NCBI GenBank assembly: GCA_964612465.1
Contig: CAZTDF010000142.1
Coordinates: 1 to 12,358 of the forward strand
DNA: 12,358 nt
Source: JAFGPJ01 sp964612465
GTDB taxonomy: Bacteria; Planctomycetota; Phycisphaerae; Sedimentisphaerales; Anaerobacaceae
Direction: 5' to 3'
Of the stretch, positions 6,319 to 12,358 are shown one piece after another. Below the pieces are notes generated by a model. The model had not been told where the DNA came from, ran no database searches, and saw nothing but the letters and a program-made list of their open reading frames with translations. The position numbers were made by a program, and so were the translations under genes. Position 1 is the stretch's first letter, and every line of letters begins with the position of its first letter.

Positions 6319-6347
6319 TTGACAGCGGGGCGGGAAATACATAAAGT
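6319..6347 (+). promoter_or_regulatory. Predicted sigma70-type promoter of gap
   Basis: A perfect -35 box TTGACA (6319-6324) and a -10-like TAAAGT (6342-6347, 4 of 6 consensus) are separated by the optimal 17 nt. The start site would be near 6354, giving a leader of about 85 nt. The whole gap-pgk-rpe-accD series may be read from it, since I see no terminator between those genes. Confidence 0.65.
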
Positions 6348-6438
6348 AGCTTACTCGTTTACCCTATAGCAGTATCTGGCGAGGGGTTTAAAACAGAAAA
6401 AAAGCGTTTTTTAACATTAAAAATAAGGAGAAGTGCAA

Positions 6439-7452
6439 ATGGCAACAAAGGTAGCAATTAACGGCTTCGGCCGGATCGGCAGGGCCGTGGCAAGAATTAT
6501 TATGCAAAGAAAAGGCGAATTGGAACTTGTCGCTATCAATGACCTCGCGGATGCGAAAAGCCTTGCTCATCTGTTCAAATATGACACGGTCATGGGCAAA
6601 TGGGGCGGAACGGTCGAGGCAAAAGGTGACGCATTGGTCATCAACGGCAAAACCATTAAGGTTCTGGCTGTCAGGAATCCCGCTGAACTGCCCTGGAAGA
6701 AGATGGGCGTGAAAGTCGTGCTGGAATCGACGGGATTGTTCCGCAAGGCTGAGTCGCCGAAGGGCGGCTATGCCGACCATATCAAGGCCGGCGCCGAAAA
6801 GGTCATGCTGAGCGTACCGGCCAAGGACGATATCGACGCTACAATCGTTCTGGGCGTTAACGATGAGATGCTGACAAGTGACGTCAAATGCGTATCCAAC
6901 GCAAGCTGTACGACCAATTGCCTTGCTCCTATAGCCAAGACTCTCAACGATACCTTTGGTATTGAGCAGGGTATGATGACGACTATTCACGCTTATACCA
7001 ATGACCAGAAAGTGGCCGATATGATCCACTCGGATATGCGTCGAGCCCGTGCCGCTGCGGCAAATATTATTCCAACGACAACCGGAGCGGCTAAAGCCAT
7101 CGGAAAGGTCATTCCCGAACTGGACGGCAAGCTCGACGGTATGGCGGTCCGCGTGCCGATTCCGGTCGGCAGTATCGTTGATCTCGTGGTAAACGTCAAA
7201 AAGGACGTCACGGTCGATGCCGTCAATGCAGCAATGAAAAAAGCGGCGGAAGGTCCGATGAAGGGCATCCTTGGCTATTGCGACGAGCCTATCGTCAGCA
7301 GCGACATTGTCAACGATCCTCGTTCGAGCATCTATGATTCTCTATGCACGATAGTCATCGGCAAGACCGTCAAGGTCGTAAGCTGGTATGACAATGAGTG
7401 GGGCTATTCGAATCGCAGCGTCGATATTATGGAAAAAATGGCTGCAATGTAA
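6439..7452 (+). CDS. gap: Glyceraldehyde-3-phosphate dehydrogenase, type I
   Basis: A 337-residue enzyme, normal for the family. It interconverts glyceraldehyde 3-phosphate and 1,3-bisphosphoglycerate in the cytoplasm, in glycolysis or gluconeogenesis. The N-terminal Rossmann motif is INGFGRIGR (8-15 region), with Asp35 in AIND, which favours NAD over NADP. The catalytic cysteine is Cys157 in SNASCTTNCLAP, and His184 in TTIHAYTNDQ is the partner base. The C-terminal WYDNEWGYSNR is the classic signature. The ATG at 6439 is preferred because AAGGAG (6425-6430) lies 8 nt upstream. A GTG two codons earlier is only 2 nt from that site. The product of this enzyme is the substrate of pgk, the next gene. 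Confidence 0.98.
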   Translation: MATKVAINGFGRIGRAVARIIMQRKGELELVAINDLADAKSLAHLFKYDTVMGKWGGTVEAKGDALVINGKTIKVLAVRNPAELPWKKMGVKVVLESTGLFRKAESPKGGYADHIKAGAEKVMLSVPAKDDIDATIVLGVNDEMLTSDVKCVSNASCTTNCLAPIAKTLNDTFGIEQGMMTTIHAYTNDQKVADMIHSDMRRARAAAANIIPTTTGAAKAIGKVIPELDGKLDGMAVRVPIPVGSIVDLVVNVKKDVTVDAVNAAMKKAAEGPMKGILGYCDEPIVSSDIVNDPRSSIYDSLCTIVIGKTVKVVSWYDNEWGYSNRSVDIMEKMAAM

Positions 7453-7500
7453 TCTGAGTAGCGACTATCGAACAATGAATTTAGAATTATTAAGCTAAAG

Positions 7501-7524
7501 CTCCGCGTAAAACACGGGGCTAAA
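7501..7524 (+). repeat. REP-like hairpin, copy C
   Basis: Arms CTCCGCGT (7501-7508) and ACACGGGG (7512-7519) pair with one mismatch and one G-T wobble, and are followed by CTAAA. The loop context GTAAAAC is shared with copy D. It lies in the gap-pgk spacer, about 55 nt before the chosen pgk start. Confidence 0.65.
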
Positions 7525-7577
7525 TGGAGATTTTTCCTTTGGCAGAGATAGCACAAGAAATTTTTAGGGTAGATAGC

Positions 7578-8816
7578 ATGACAAAGAAAACTGTTGCTGA
7601 TATTGATGTGCAGGGCAAAAAGGTTCTGATGCGGTGCGACTTTAATGTGCCGCTGGACGATGACTGCAACATCACCAGCGATGACCGGATCGTTAAGGCA
7701 CTGCCTACGATAAAGAAGATATTAGAGGGCGGTGGCGCGCTGATTCTTATGAGTCACCTCGGCAGGCCTCAGGGCAAGAAGAATGAGAAGATGTCTTTGG
7801 CCCCGGTAGCGAAGAGATTGTCTGAGTTGTTGGGCCGGGAGGTTATTTTCGCTGACGATTGTATCGGACCGGAGACCATCGCAAAGGCCCAGACCCTCAA
7901 GCCGGGCGATTGTATGCTCCTTGAGAATCTTCGCTTCCACAAGGAAGAGACCATCAAAGACAAGGCGGCAAAGGAAGATGCGCAGCTCCGGCAGGCAAAA
8001 GACGACTTCGCGAAAGAGTTGGCCGGCATGGCGGATATCTACGTCGACGATGCTTTCGGCACGGCCCACAGGGACAACGCCTCGATGTATACCGTCCCGC
8101 TGATGATGGAAGGCAAGCCCAGGGTAATCGGCTTTCTCATTGAAAAGGAGCTGAAATTTCTCGGCGAAGCACTAAGTAATCCCGGCAGGCCTTTCGTCGC
8201 TATACTCGGCGGGGCAAAGGTTTCGGATAAGCTCGGCGTGATTGAGAACCTGATCGGCAAGGTCGACCGTATTATTATTGGCGGGGCCATGGCTTATACT
8301 TTCCTCAAAGGCAGAGGGAAAAGTATCGGTAAGAGCCTGTGTGAGAATGACTTTATCGACAAGGGTCAGGAACTGCTGAAACATGCGGCGGATGCGAACT
8401 GTGAAGTAATTTTGCCCGTCGACCACCATATAGTTCGCGAGTTGAAAGCCGGTGCGCAGCATCGGACCGCCGTCGGCGATATCGACCCTGGCTATCAGGC
8501 CGTCGACATAGGGCCGATAGCGGCCAAGACATTTGCAAAAAAGATTGTCGATGCCAAAACCATCGTTTGGAATGGTCCGATGGGCGTTTTTGAAATCACG
8601 CCTTTCGATGAAGGGACAAAGGCCATAGCTTTGGCGGTTGCCGAGGCTACGGACAACGGGGCAACCAGTATCATCGGCGGTGGTGACAGTGCCAGTGCGG
8701 TCAATATACTCGGCCTGGAAGACAGGATAAGCCATATTTCGACCGGCGGTGGCGCTTCGCTGGAATTTCTCGAAGGCAAGACATTCAAATGCCTCGAAAT
8801 CCTCGATGAAAAATAA
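7578..8816 (+). CDS. pgk: Phosphoglycerate kinase
   Basis: A 412-residue cytoplasmic enzyme that transfers phosphate between 1,3-bisphosphoglycerate and ADP, forming ATP and 3-phosphoglycerate (reversible). The N-domain shows the substrate-binding MRCDFNVPL (18-26), HLGRP (60-64), LLENLRFHKEE and YVDDAFGTAHRDNASM motifs. The C-domain shows VAILGGAKVSDK, WNGPMGVFE and the nucleotide-binding IGGGDSASAV (366-375). The frame is open from an ATG at 7524, but those 18 extra residues do not resemble the family N-terminus and overlap repeat copy C. MTKKTVADID at 7578 does resemble it, with AGGG (7566-7569) 8 nt upstream. It follows gap, in reaction order. Confidence 0.97.
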   Translation: MTKKTVADIDVQGKKVLMRCDFNVPLDDDCNITSDDRIVKALPTIKKILEGGGALILMSHLGRPQGKKNEKMSLAPVAKRLSELLGREVIFADDCIGPETIAKAQTLKPGDCMLLENLRFHKEETIKDKAAKEDAQLRQAKDDFAKELAGMADIYVDDAFGTAHRDNASMYTVPLMMEGKPRVIGFLIEKELKFLGEALSNPGRPFVAILGGAKVSDKLGVIENLIGKVDRIIIGGAMAYTFLKGRGKSIGKSLCENDFIDKGQELLKHAADANCEVILPVDHHIVRELKAGAQHRTAVGDIDPGYQAVDIGPIAAKTFAKKIVDAKTIVWNGPMGVFEITPFDEGTKAIALAVAEATDNGATSIIGGGDSASAVNILGLEDRISHISTGGGASLEFLEGKTFKCLEILDEK

Positions 8817-8827
8817 GGCCTTTAGTA

Positions 8828-8852
8828 TTTAGCCCCCGGTTTTACCGGGGGG
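8828..8852 (-). repeat. REP-like hairpin, copy D
   Basis: Perfect 8-bp arms CCCCCGGT (8833-8840) and ACCGGGGG (8844-8851) enclose TTT. The preceding TTTAG makes the minus-strand reading end GGGGGCTAAA, the family signature, so this copy is inverted relative to copies C and E. It lies in the pgk-rpe spacer. The lack of a T-tract argues against an intrinsic terminator. Confidence 0.72.
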
Positions 8853-8874
8853 CGATCTAATTATATCAGCAAAG

Positions 8875-9540
8875 ATGCGATTACCGAAAGCCGGAACAAT
8901 TGAAGTTGCCCCGTCGATTCTGAGCGCCGATTTTGCCAGGTTGGCCGAAGAGATTGCCGAAATTACCTCGGCCGGGATCAGTATGGTGCATCTGGATGTG
9001 ATGGACGGTCACTTCGTTCCGAACATTACAATCGGCCCGCCGGTGATTGCCAAGCTCCGCAAGGTAAGCGATCTGGTTTTCGACGCTCATCTGATGATAA
9101 GCGAGCCGGCGAAATATGCCGAGCCTTTTGTAAAGGCCGGGGCCGACCATATCACATTTCATATCGAAGTTGCCGATGATCCGCTAAAGCTTATCGATGA
9201 ACTGCACGATTTGGGCTGCAGCGCGGGGATATGCCTGAATCCGGAGACGTCGGTTGAGGCGGTTGCCGCGGTGGCGCCGCATTGCGACATGGTTCTGGTA
9301 ATGACGGTCCATCCGGGCTTTGGCGGTCAGAAATTCATGCCGGACGCGGCTGAAAAAGTCGCTCGAATCAGAGAGATCGTCGGACCCGATGTACGCATCG
9401 AAGTCGATGGTGGTATAGATCCTCAGACCACGCCAATTGTGGTTTCTTATGGTGCCGATACCCTTGTGGCGGGCAATGCAATCTTTGCGCAAAACGACCG
9501 TGTCGCGGCAATAAACGCCATTCGAGAAGCCTGTAAGTAA
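8875..9540 (+). CDS. rpe: Ribulose-phosphate 3-epimerase
   Basis: A 221-residue TIM-barrel enzyme that interconverts ribulose 5-phosphate and xylulose 5-phosphate in the pentose phosphate pathway. It begins with the family's APSILSADFARL. The probable metal ligands and catalytic residues are His39 and Asp41 (HLDVMDGHFVPN), His72 (DAHLMI) and Asp178 (EVDGGID). The phosphate-binding loops MTVHPGFGGQKFM and VAGNAIF are intact. The ATG at 8875 has no clear Shine-Dalgarno. It is chosen because it gives a normal N-terminus and no closer ATG precedes the conserved strand. It follows pgk across a 58-nt spacer holding repeat copy D and may be transcribed with it. Confidence 0.95.
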   Translation: MRLPKAGTIEVAPSILSADFARLAEEIAEITSAGISMVHLDVMDGHFVPNITIGPPVIAKLRKVSDLVFDAHLMISEPAKYAEPFVKAGADHITFHIEVADDPLKLIDELHDLGCSAGICLNPETSVEAVAAVAPHCDMVLVMTVHPGFGGQKFMPDAAEKVARIREIVGPDVRIEVDGGIDPQTTPIVVSYGADTLVAGNAIFAQNDRVAAINAIREACK

Positions 9541-9600
9541 TTTTTGTGGCGAAATTGGTCGGTTTTTGGTAGAATCCCCGTATTGTTTTTATATTGATGT

Positions 9601-9632
9601 GGAGAAACCCCGCAATAAATTGCGGGGCTAAA
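9601..9632 (+). repeat. REP-like hairpin, copy E
   Basis: GGAG (9601-9604) precedes perfect 8-bp arms CCCCGCAA (9608-9615) and TTGCGGGG (9620-9627), followed by CTAAA. A GGAG or GTAG tetranucleotide just before the hairpin is typical of REPs moved by RAYT transposases, though no RAYT gene is in the window. The copy ends 11 nt before the accD start, close enough to influence translation initiation. Confidence 0.75.
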
Positions 9633-9643
9633 TATAGGTTGCT

Positions 9644-10489
9644 ATGGCCAAAAAAGCCAAATCAAAGTGGAATGGTTTTTCGCTTAAGCCGCGTAAGGAG
9701 ATGCCCGAAGGGCTCTGGATGCGATGTCCGGGCTGCGAGCATATGCTCTATAAGAGTACGGTCGAGAAGAACCTTAATGTCTGCCCGGAATGCAACCACC
9801 ACTTTCGCATCGAAGCAAAAACACGAATTGCTTACTTGGTCGATGAAGCTTCTTTTCAACAGGTGCTTGACGATTTGACTTCCGATGATCCGCTTAGCTT
9901 TAAGTTCAGAGGAACTACTTATAAGCAGCGAATCAAAGACGACGAGAAAAAGTCCAGTGCCAAAGAAGCCATGTTGATCGGCAAGGCTTTTATCAAGGGC
10001 AGGGGTGTAGTGCTGGCGGTAATGGAGCCGAATTTCCTGATGGGTTCTATGGGTTCGGTAGTCGGTGAAAAATTTTGTGCAGCGGTTGATGCGGCGATTG
10101 AGGAGAAACTGCCCCTGGTCGTGGTGAGCTGCTCGGGTGGAGCAAGGATGCATGAGGGGGTGGTATCGCTGGGTCAAATGGCCAAGACATCCGCGGCCTT
10201 AGCGAAACTGGACGAGGCCGGCGGACTTTATATCTGCGTTCTGGCCGACCCGACGACCGGCGGAGTCACGGCGAGCTTTGCGATGTTGGGCGACTGCCTG
10301 ATTGCTGAGCCTGGGGCATTGATTGCTTTTGCCGGGCCTCGCACTATAGCCGAGACAATTAAAGTCGAGCTGCCGGAAGGATTTCAGACAGCCGAGTTTA
10401 TGTTAGAGCACGGCTTTGTGGATATGATTGTGCATCGCAAAGACCTGCGCCGGGAAATTGCCCGCCTGATAGACTATTGTCATAAATAA
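9644..10489 (+). CDS. accD: Acetyl-CoA carboxylase carboxyltransferase subunit beta
   Basis: A 281-residue protein, the usual length for AccD. With AccA it forms the carboxyltransferase that moves CO2 from biotin to acetyl-CoA, giving malonyl-CoA, the first committed step of fatty acid synthesis. The N-terminal zinc ribbon has Cys28, Cys31, Cys47 and Cys50 (CPGC and CPEC). The crotonase-fold core has SGGARMHEG (164-172), where many homologues have Gln in place of His170. It also has PTTGGVTASFAMLGD, the FAGPRTI loop and LPEGFQTAEFMLEHGFVD. AGG at 9635-9637 lies 6 nt before the ATG. No accA is present here. It follows rpe, downstream of repeat copy E. Confidence 0.97.
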   Translation: MAKKAKSKWNGFSLKPRKEMPEGLWMRCPGCEHMLYKSTVEKNLNVCPECNHHFRIEAKTRIAYLVDEASFQQVLDDLTSDDPLSFKFRGTTYKQRIKDDEKKSSAKEAMLIGKAFIKGRGVVLAVMEPNFLMGSMGSVVGEKFCAAVDAAIEEKLPLVVVSCSGGARMHEGVVSLGQMAKTSAALAKLDEAGGLYICVLADPTTGGVTASFAMLGDCLIAEPGALIAFAGPRTIAETIKVELPEGFQTAEFMLEHGFVDMIVHRKDLRREIARLIDYCHK

Positions 10490-10537
10490 ATATCCTCTCA
10501 TTTGCTGCTGGCAAGTTAAGAATTTGAAAGCTTTAGC

Positions 10538-11584
10538 ATGGTTGCACTTGGCGTTCTCCTTCATGCCCTGGGAGGTTTTGCTGCGGGCAGTTTCTACATT
10601 CCCTTTAAGAAAGTTCGCAATTGGGCATGGGAAAGCTACTGGCTCGTAGGCGGCTTTTTCTCCTGGATTATTATTCCGCCGGTGGTGGCGTTACTTACCG
10701 TTCCCGCGCTTTTTTCGGTTCTCAGCGATGCGCCGCAAAGCAGCATCTTCTGGTGTTACGTATTCGGCTTGTTGTGGGGTATTGGAGGACTGACGTTCGG
10801 CCTGTCCATGCGTTATCTCGGAATGTCGCTCGGATACGCAATTGCACTTGGCTTTTGTGCGGCGTTCGGTACGATTATCCCGCCGATATTTCGAGGTAAA
10901 TTCGTCTATTTGGTCACCCATGTATCCGGCTTGACCACACTGGCCGGCGTGCTTGTGTGCCTCACAGGAATCGGGATTTGTGGCTGGGCCGGAGTATTGA
11001 AAGAAAAAGAGCTGTCGGAGGCCAAAAAGAAGGAAACCATAAAGGAATTCAACTTCACCAAAGGGCTTTGGATCGCCGTATTCGCAGGCGTGATGAGCGC
11101 GTGTATGGCATTCGGGATAGCAGCGGGAGAACCGATTGCTGAGCTTGCGGTCAAACGTGGAACACCGTCTTTGTGGATGGTCAATCCCGTCTATATTGTT
11201 ATCTTTGCAGGTGGATTCACGACGAATTTTATCTGGTGCGTATTTCTGAATATCAAAAACAAATCGGCGGGCAATTATCTTAACCGCAGCGATGCACCGC
11301 TTCTCAGAAATTATATATTCTCTGCCTTGGCCGGGATTACCTGGTATTTTCAGTTTATGTTCTACGGCATGGGCACAACTCGGATGGGTGCGTATGGTTT
11401 CTCAAGCTGGACCATCCACATGGCCTTTATCATTGTCTTCAGCAATATATGGGGCCTGATTTTCCATGAGTGGAAAGGTTCCGGCCGCAGAACGCACATG
11501 ATTGTTTTTGCCGGGATATTTGTGCTGATACTGTCAACGGTTGTCGTAGGATTCGGAAACTATCTTGCAGCGTTGGGAAAGTAG
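10538..11584 (+). CDS. RhaT-family sugar transporter (L-rhamnose/proton symporter-like)
   Basis: A 348-residue integral membrane protein with about ten hydrophobic segments, matching the length and pattern of RhaT in the drug/metabolite transporter superfamily. GSFYIPFKKVRNWAWESYW near the N-terminus is a strong RhaT-type signature. GFSSWTIHMAFIIVFSNIWGL and the Gly-rich last helix also fit. RhaT imports L-rhamnose with protons, but no rhamnose isomerase, kinase or aldolase gene lies nearby, so the substrate is uncertain. I see no strong Shine-Dalgarno before the ATG. It starts 48 nt after accD and ends 1 nt before the URO-D-family gene, so it is probably in an operon with the latter. Confidence 0.85.
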   Translation: MVALGVLLHALGGFAAGSFYIPFKKVRNWAWESYWLVGGFFSWIIIPPVVALLTVPALFSVLSDAPQSSIFWCYVFGLLWGIGGLTFGLSMRYLGMSLGYAIALGFCAAFGTIIPPIFRGKFVYLVTHVSGLTTLAGVLVCLTGIGICGWAGVLKEKELSEAKKKETIKEFNFTKGLWIAVFAGVMSACMAFGIAAGEPIAELAVKRGTPSLWMVNPVYIVIFAGGFTTNFIWCVFLNIKNKSAGNYLNRSDAPLLRNYIFSALAGITWYFQFMFYGMGTTRMGAYGFSSWTIHMAFIIVFSNIWGLIFHEWKGSGRRTHMIVFAGIFVLILSTVVVGFGNYLAALGK

Positions 11585-11585
11585 T

Positions 11586-12358
11586 ATGTCAATGGCAAAG
11601 AAAGAGACAATGACTTCGAGGCAGCGTGTCCTTAAGGCCCTCAATCATCAAATCCCTGACAGGGTACCCATAGATCTCGGCGGCTTCCAAACCGGGATTC
11701 ATAAAGGGGCATACATCGAGCTGCTTGATTATCTGGGCATCGACGATGAGCCGACAATCATGGACCCTGTCCAGCAGCTTGCTCAACCGTGCGAAAAATT
11801 GCTGAAGCGTTTTCATGTTGATATTCGCTATGTATGTGCTCACGGCCCCGAAAGCTTCAAGGGCGGCATTGAGCAAAATATTCGCCACGGAAAGCTCTGG
11901 CACGACCTCAAAGATGAGTTCGGCGTCGTCTGGTCTATGCCGGACGACCAGCAGCTTTATATGGATATCTCGCATCACCCGCTGGCCGACGCTGCTGTCA
12001 AAGACCTTGCGGATTATCCGTTTCCCAAAGGAGGCGATCCGACTCGGTTCACCGGCGTTCGTGAAAGTGCCTTGGAATTGCGCAACGAAACACCGTATGC
12101 GATATCGACCGGTATCTGCGGTGTTGTATATGAAACTTGCTGGTATATGCGGGGCCTCGAACAGTGGTTCATCGATATGATCGAAAATCCGGCATTCTGT
12201 GAGGCCCTTCTCGATAAGATGCTCAAGTTCTGGCTGGATTACTTCGACGGATTCATGGCCGAAGTGGGAGACCTTGTCGATGTCGTAATGATAGGGGACG
12301 ATCTCACCGGTCAGAGCGGCCCTCTATTTTCTCCGGATTTCTATCGCAAAGTAGTAAA
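11586..12358 (+). CDS. Uroporphyrinogen decarboxylase (URO-D)-family protein, partial
   Basis: The frame is open from the ATG at 11586 to the window edge, giving 257 codons, about two thirds of a typical 340-380-residue protein. The start MSMAKKETMTSRQRVLKAL leads into NHQIPDRVPIDLGGFQTGIH, the N-terminal signature of URO-D-fold proteins that include corrinoid/cobalamin methyltransferases (MtaA/CmuA type). Further on are MDPVQQLAQPCEKLLKRFHVD and VVMIGDDLTGQSGPLFSPDF, also typical. No other haem-biosynthesis gene is close, and I favour a methyltransferase-like role over true uroporphyrinogen decarboxylase. That is inference, because the C-terminus is missing. Met3 or Met9 could be the real start. 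The gene begins 1 nt after the transporter stop codon. Confidence 0.85.
   Translation, partial: MSMAKKETMTSRQRVLKALNHQIPDRVPIDLGGFQTGIHKGAYIELLDYLGIDDEPTIMDPVQQLAQPCEKLLKRFHVDIRYVCAHGPESFKGGIEQNIRHGKLWHDLKDEFGVVWSMPDDQQLYMDISHHPLADAAVKDLADYPFPKGGDPTRFTGVRESALELRNETPYAISTGICGVVYETCWYMRGLEQWFIDMIENPAFCEALLDKMLKFWLDYFDGFMAEVGDLVDVVMIGDDLTGQSGPLFSPDFYRKVV

Noticed and set aside
6433..6438. GTG start for gap two codons upstream
   Set aside because: It would be only 2 nt from the Shine-Dalgarno. The ATG at 6439 has the normal 8-nt spacing and family N-terminus.
6388..7029. A 213-codon open frame on the minus strand opposite gap
   Set aside because: It lies antisense to a clear gap gene, its translation resembles no family I know, and the codon bias of the real gene explains its openness.
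7524..7577. Upstream ATG adding 18 residues to pgk
   Set aside because: The extra residues do not match the family N-terminus and overlap repeat copy C. The start at 7578 matches the family and has AGGG 8 nt upstream.
8172..8735. A 187-codon minus-strand open frame opposite pgk
   Set aside because: It is antisense to conserved pgk motifs, has no ribosome binding site and shows no recognisable domain.
8828..8852. Copy D hairpin as a pgk terminator
   Set aside because: The stem is strong but is followed by a G/C-containing stretch with no T-run, and it belongs to a repeat family found at other sites.
10538..11584. Naming the transporter rhaT and assigning rhamnose uptake
   Set aside because: The family fits, but no rhamnose catabolic gene is present in the window, so the substrate is left open.

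Overview
The window looks like part of a chromosome from the Planctomycetota, most likely the class Phycisphaerae near Sedimentisphaerales. This is inferred from gene content, not from a marker gene. The clues are a BlaR1-like M56 peptidase with a long coiled-coil and adhesin-like tail, an ECF sigma factor followed by a membrane-anchored LolA-like protein with a C-terminal domain I associate with this group, and a URO-D-family protein beside a RhaT-type carrier. The sequence contains a run of exactly 100 Ns (5724-5823), so it is a scaffolded draft or metagenome assembly.

The left half (303-6146) is on the minus strand and is regulatory and envelope-directed. Read in the direction of transcription it starts with an ECF sigma factor broken by the N gap. 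Next comes a membrane-anchored LolA-like protein, a candidate anti-sigma or sensor partner, which ends at a strong hairpin terminator (4433-4475). A small membrane-anchored discoidin-like protein follows. Last is a BlaI-type repressor overlapping by 4 nt a 906-residue BlaR1-like M56 peptidase. The blaI promoter carries inverted repeats in its spacer and over its -10, as expected for autorepression.

The right half (6439-12358) is on the plus strand and is central metabolism: gap, pgk, rpe and accD, then a RhaT-family transporter and a partial URO-D-family protein that runs off the right edge. A good sigma70-type promoter (6319-6347) lies before gap. The gap-pgk-rpe set links lower glycolysis/gluconeogenesis to the pentose phosphate pathway, and accD commits carbon to fatty acid synthesis. 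The transporter and URO-D genes are 1 nt apart and are probably co-translated.

Three things stand out. First, a dispersed REP-like hairpin whose G-rich arm ends in GGGGCTAA(A) occurs five times, always between genes, and two copies form an inverted pair near the left edge. Second, two minus-strand genes each hold a strong Shine-Dalgarno sequence and an in-frame ATG exactly where a signal peptide begins. Each could therefore make both a full-length membrane protein and a shorter exported one. Third, the BlaR1-like protein has no visible penicillin-binding sensor. It carries instead a coiled coil, a tryptophan-rich duplicated motif, a proline-rich linker and a DUF4097-like beta domain.
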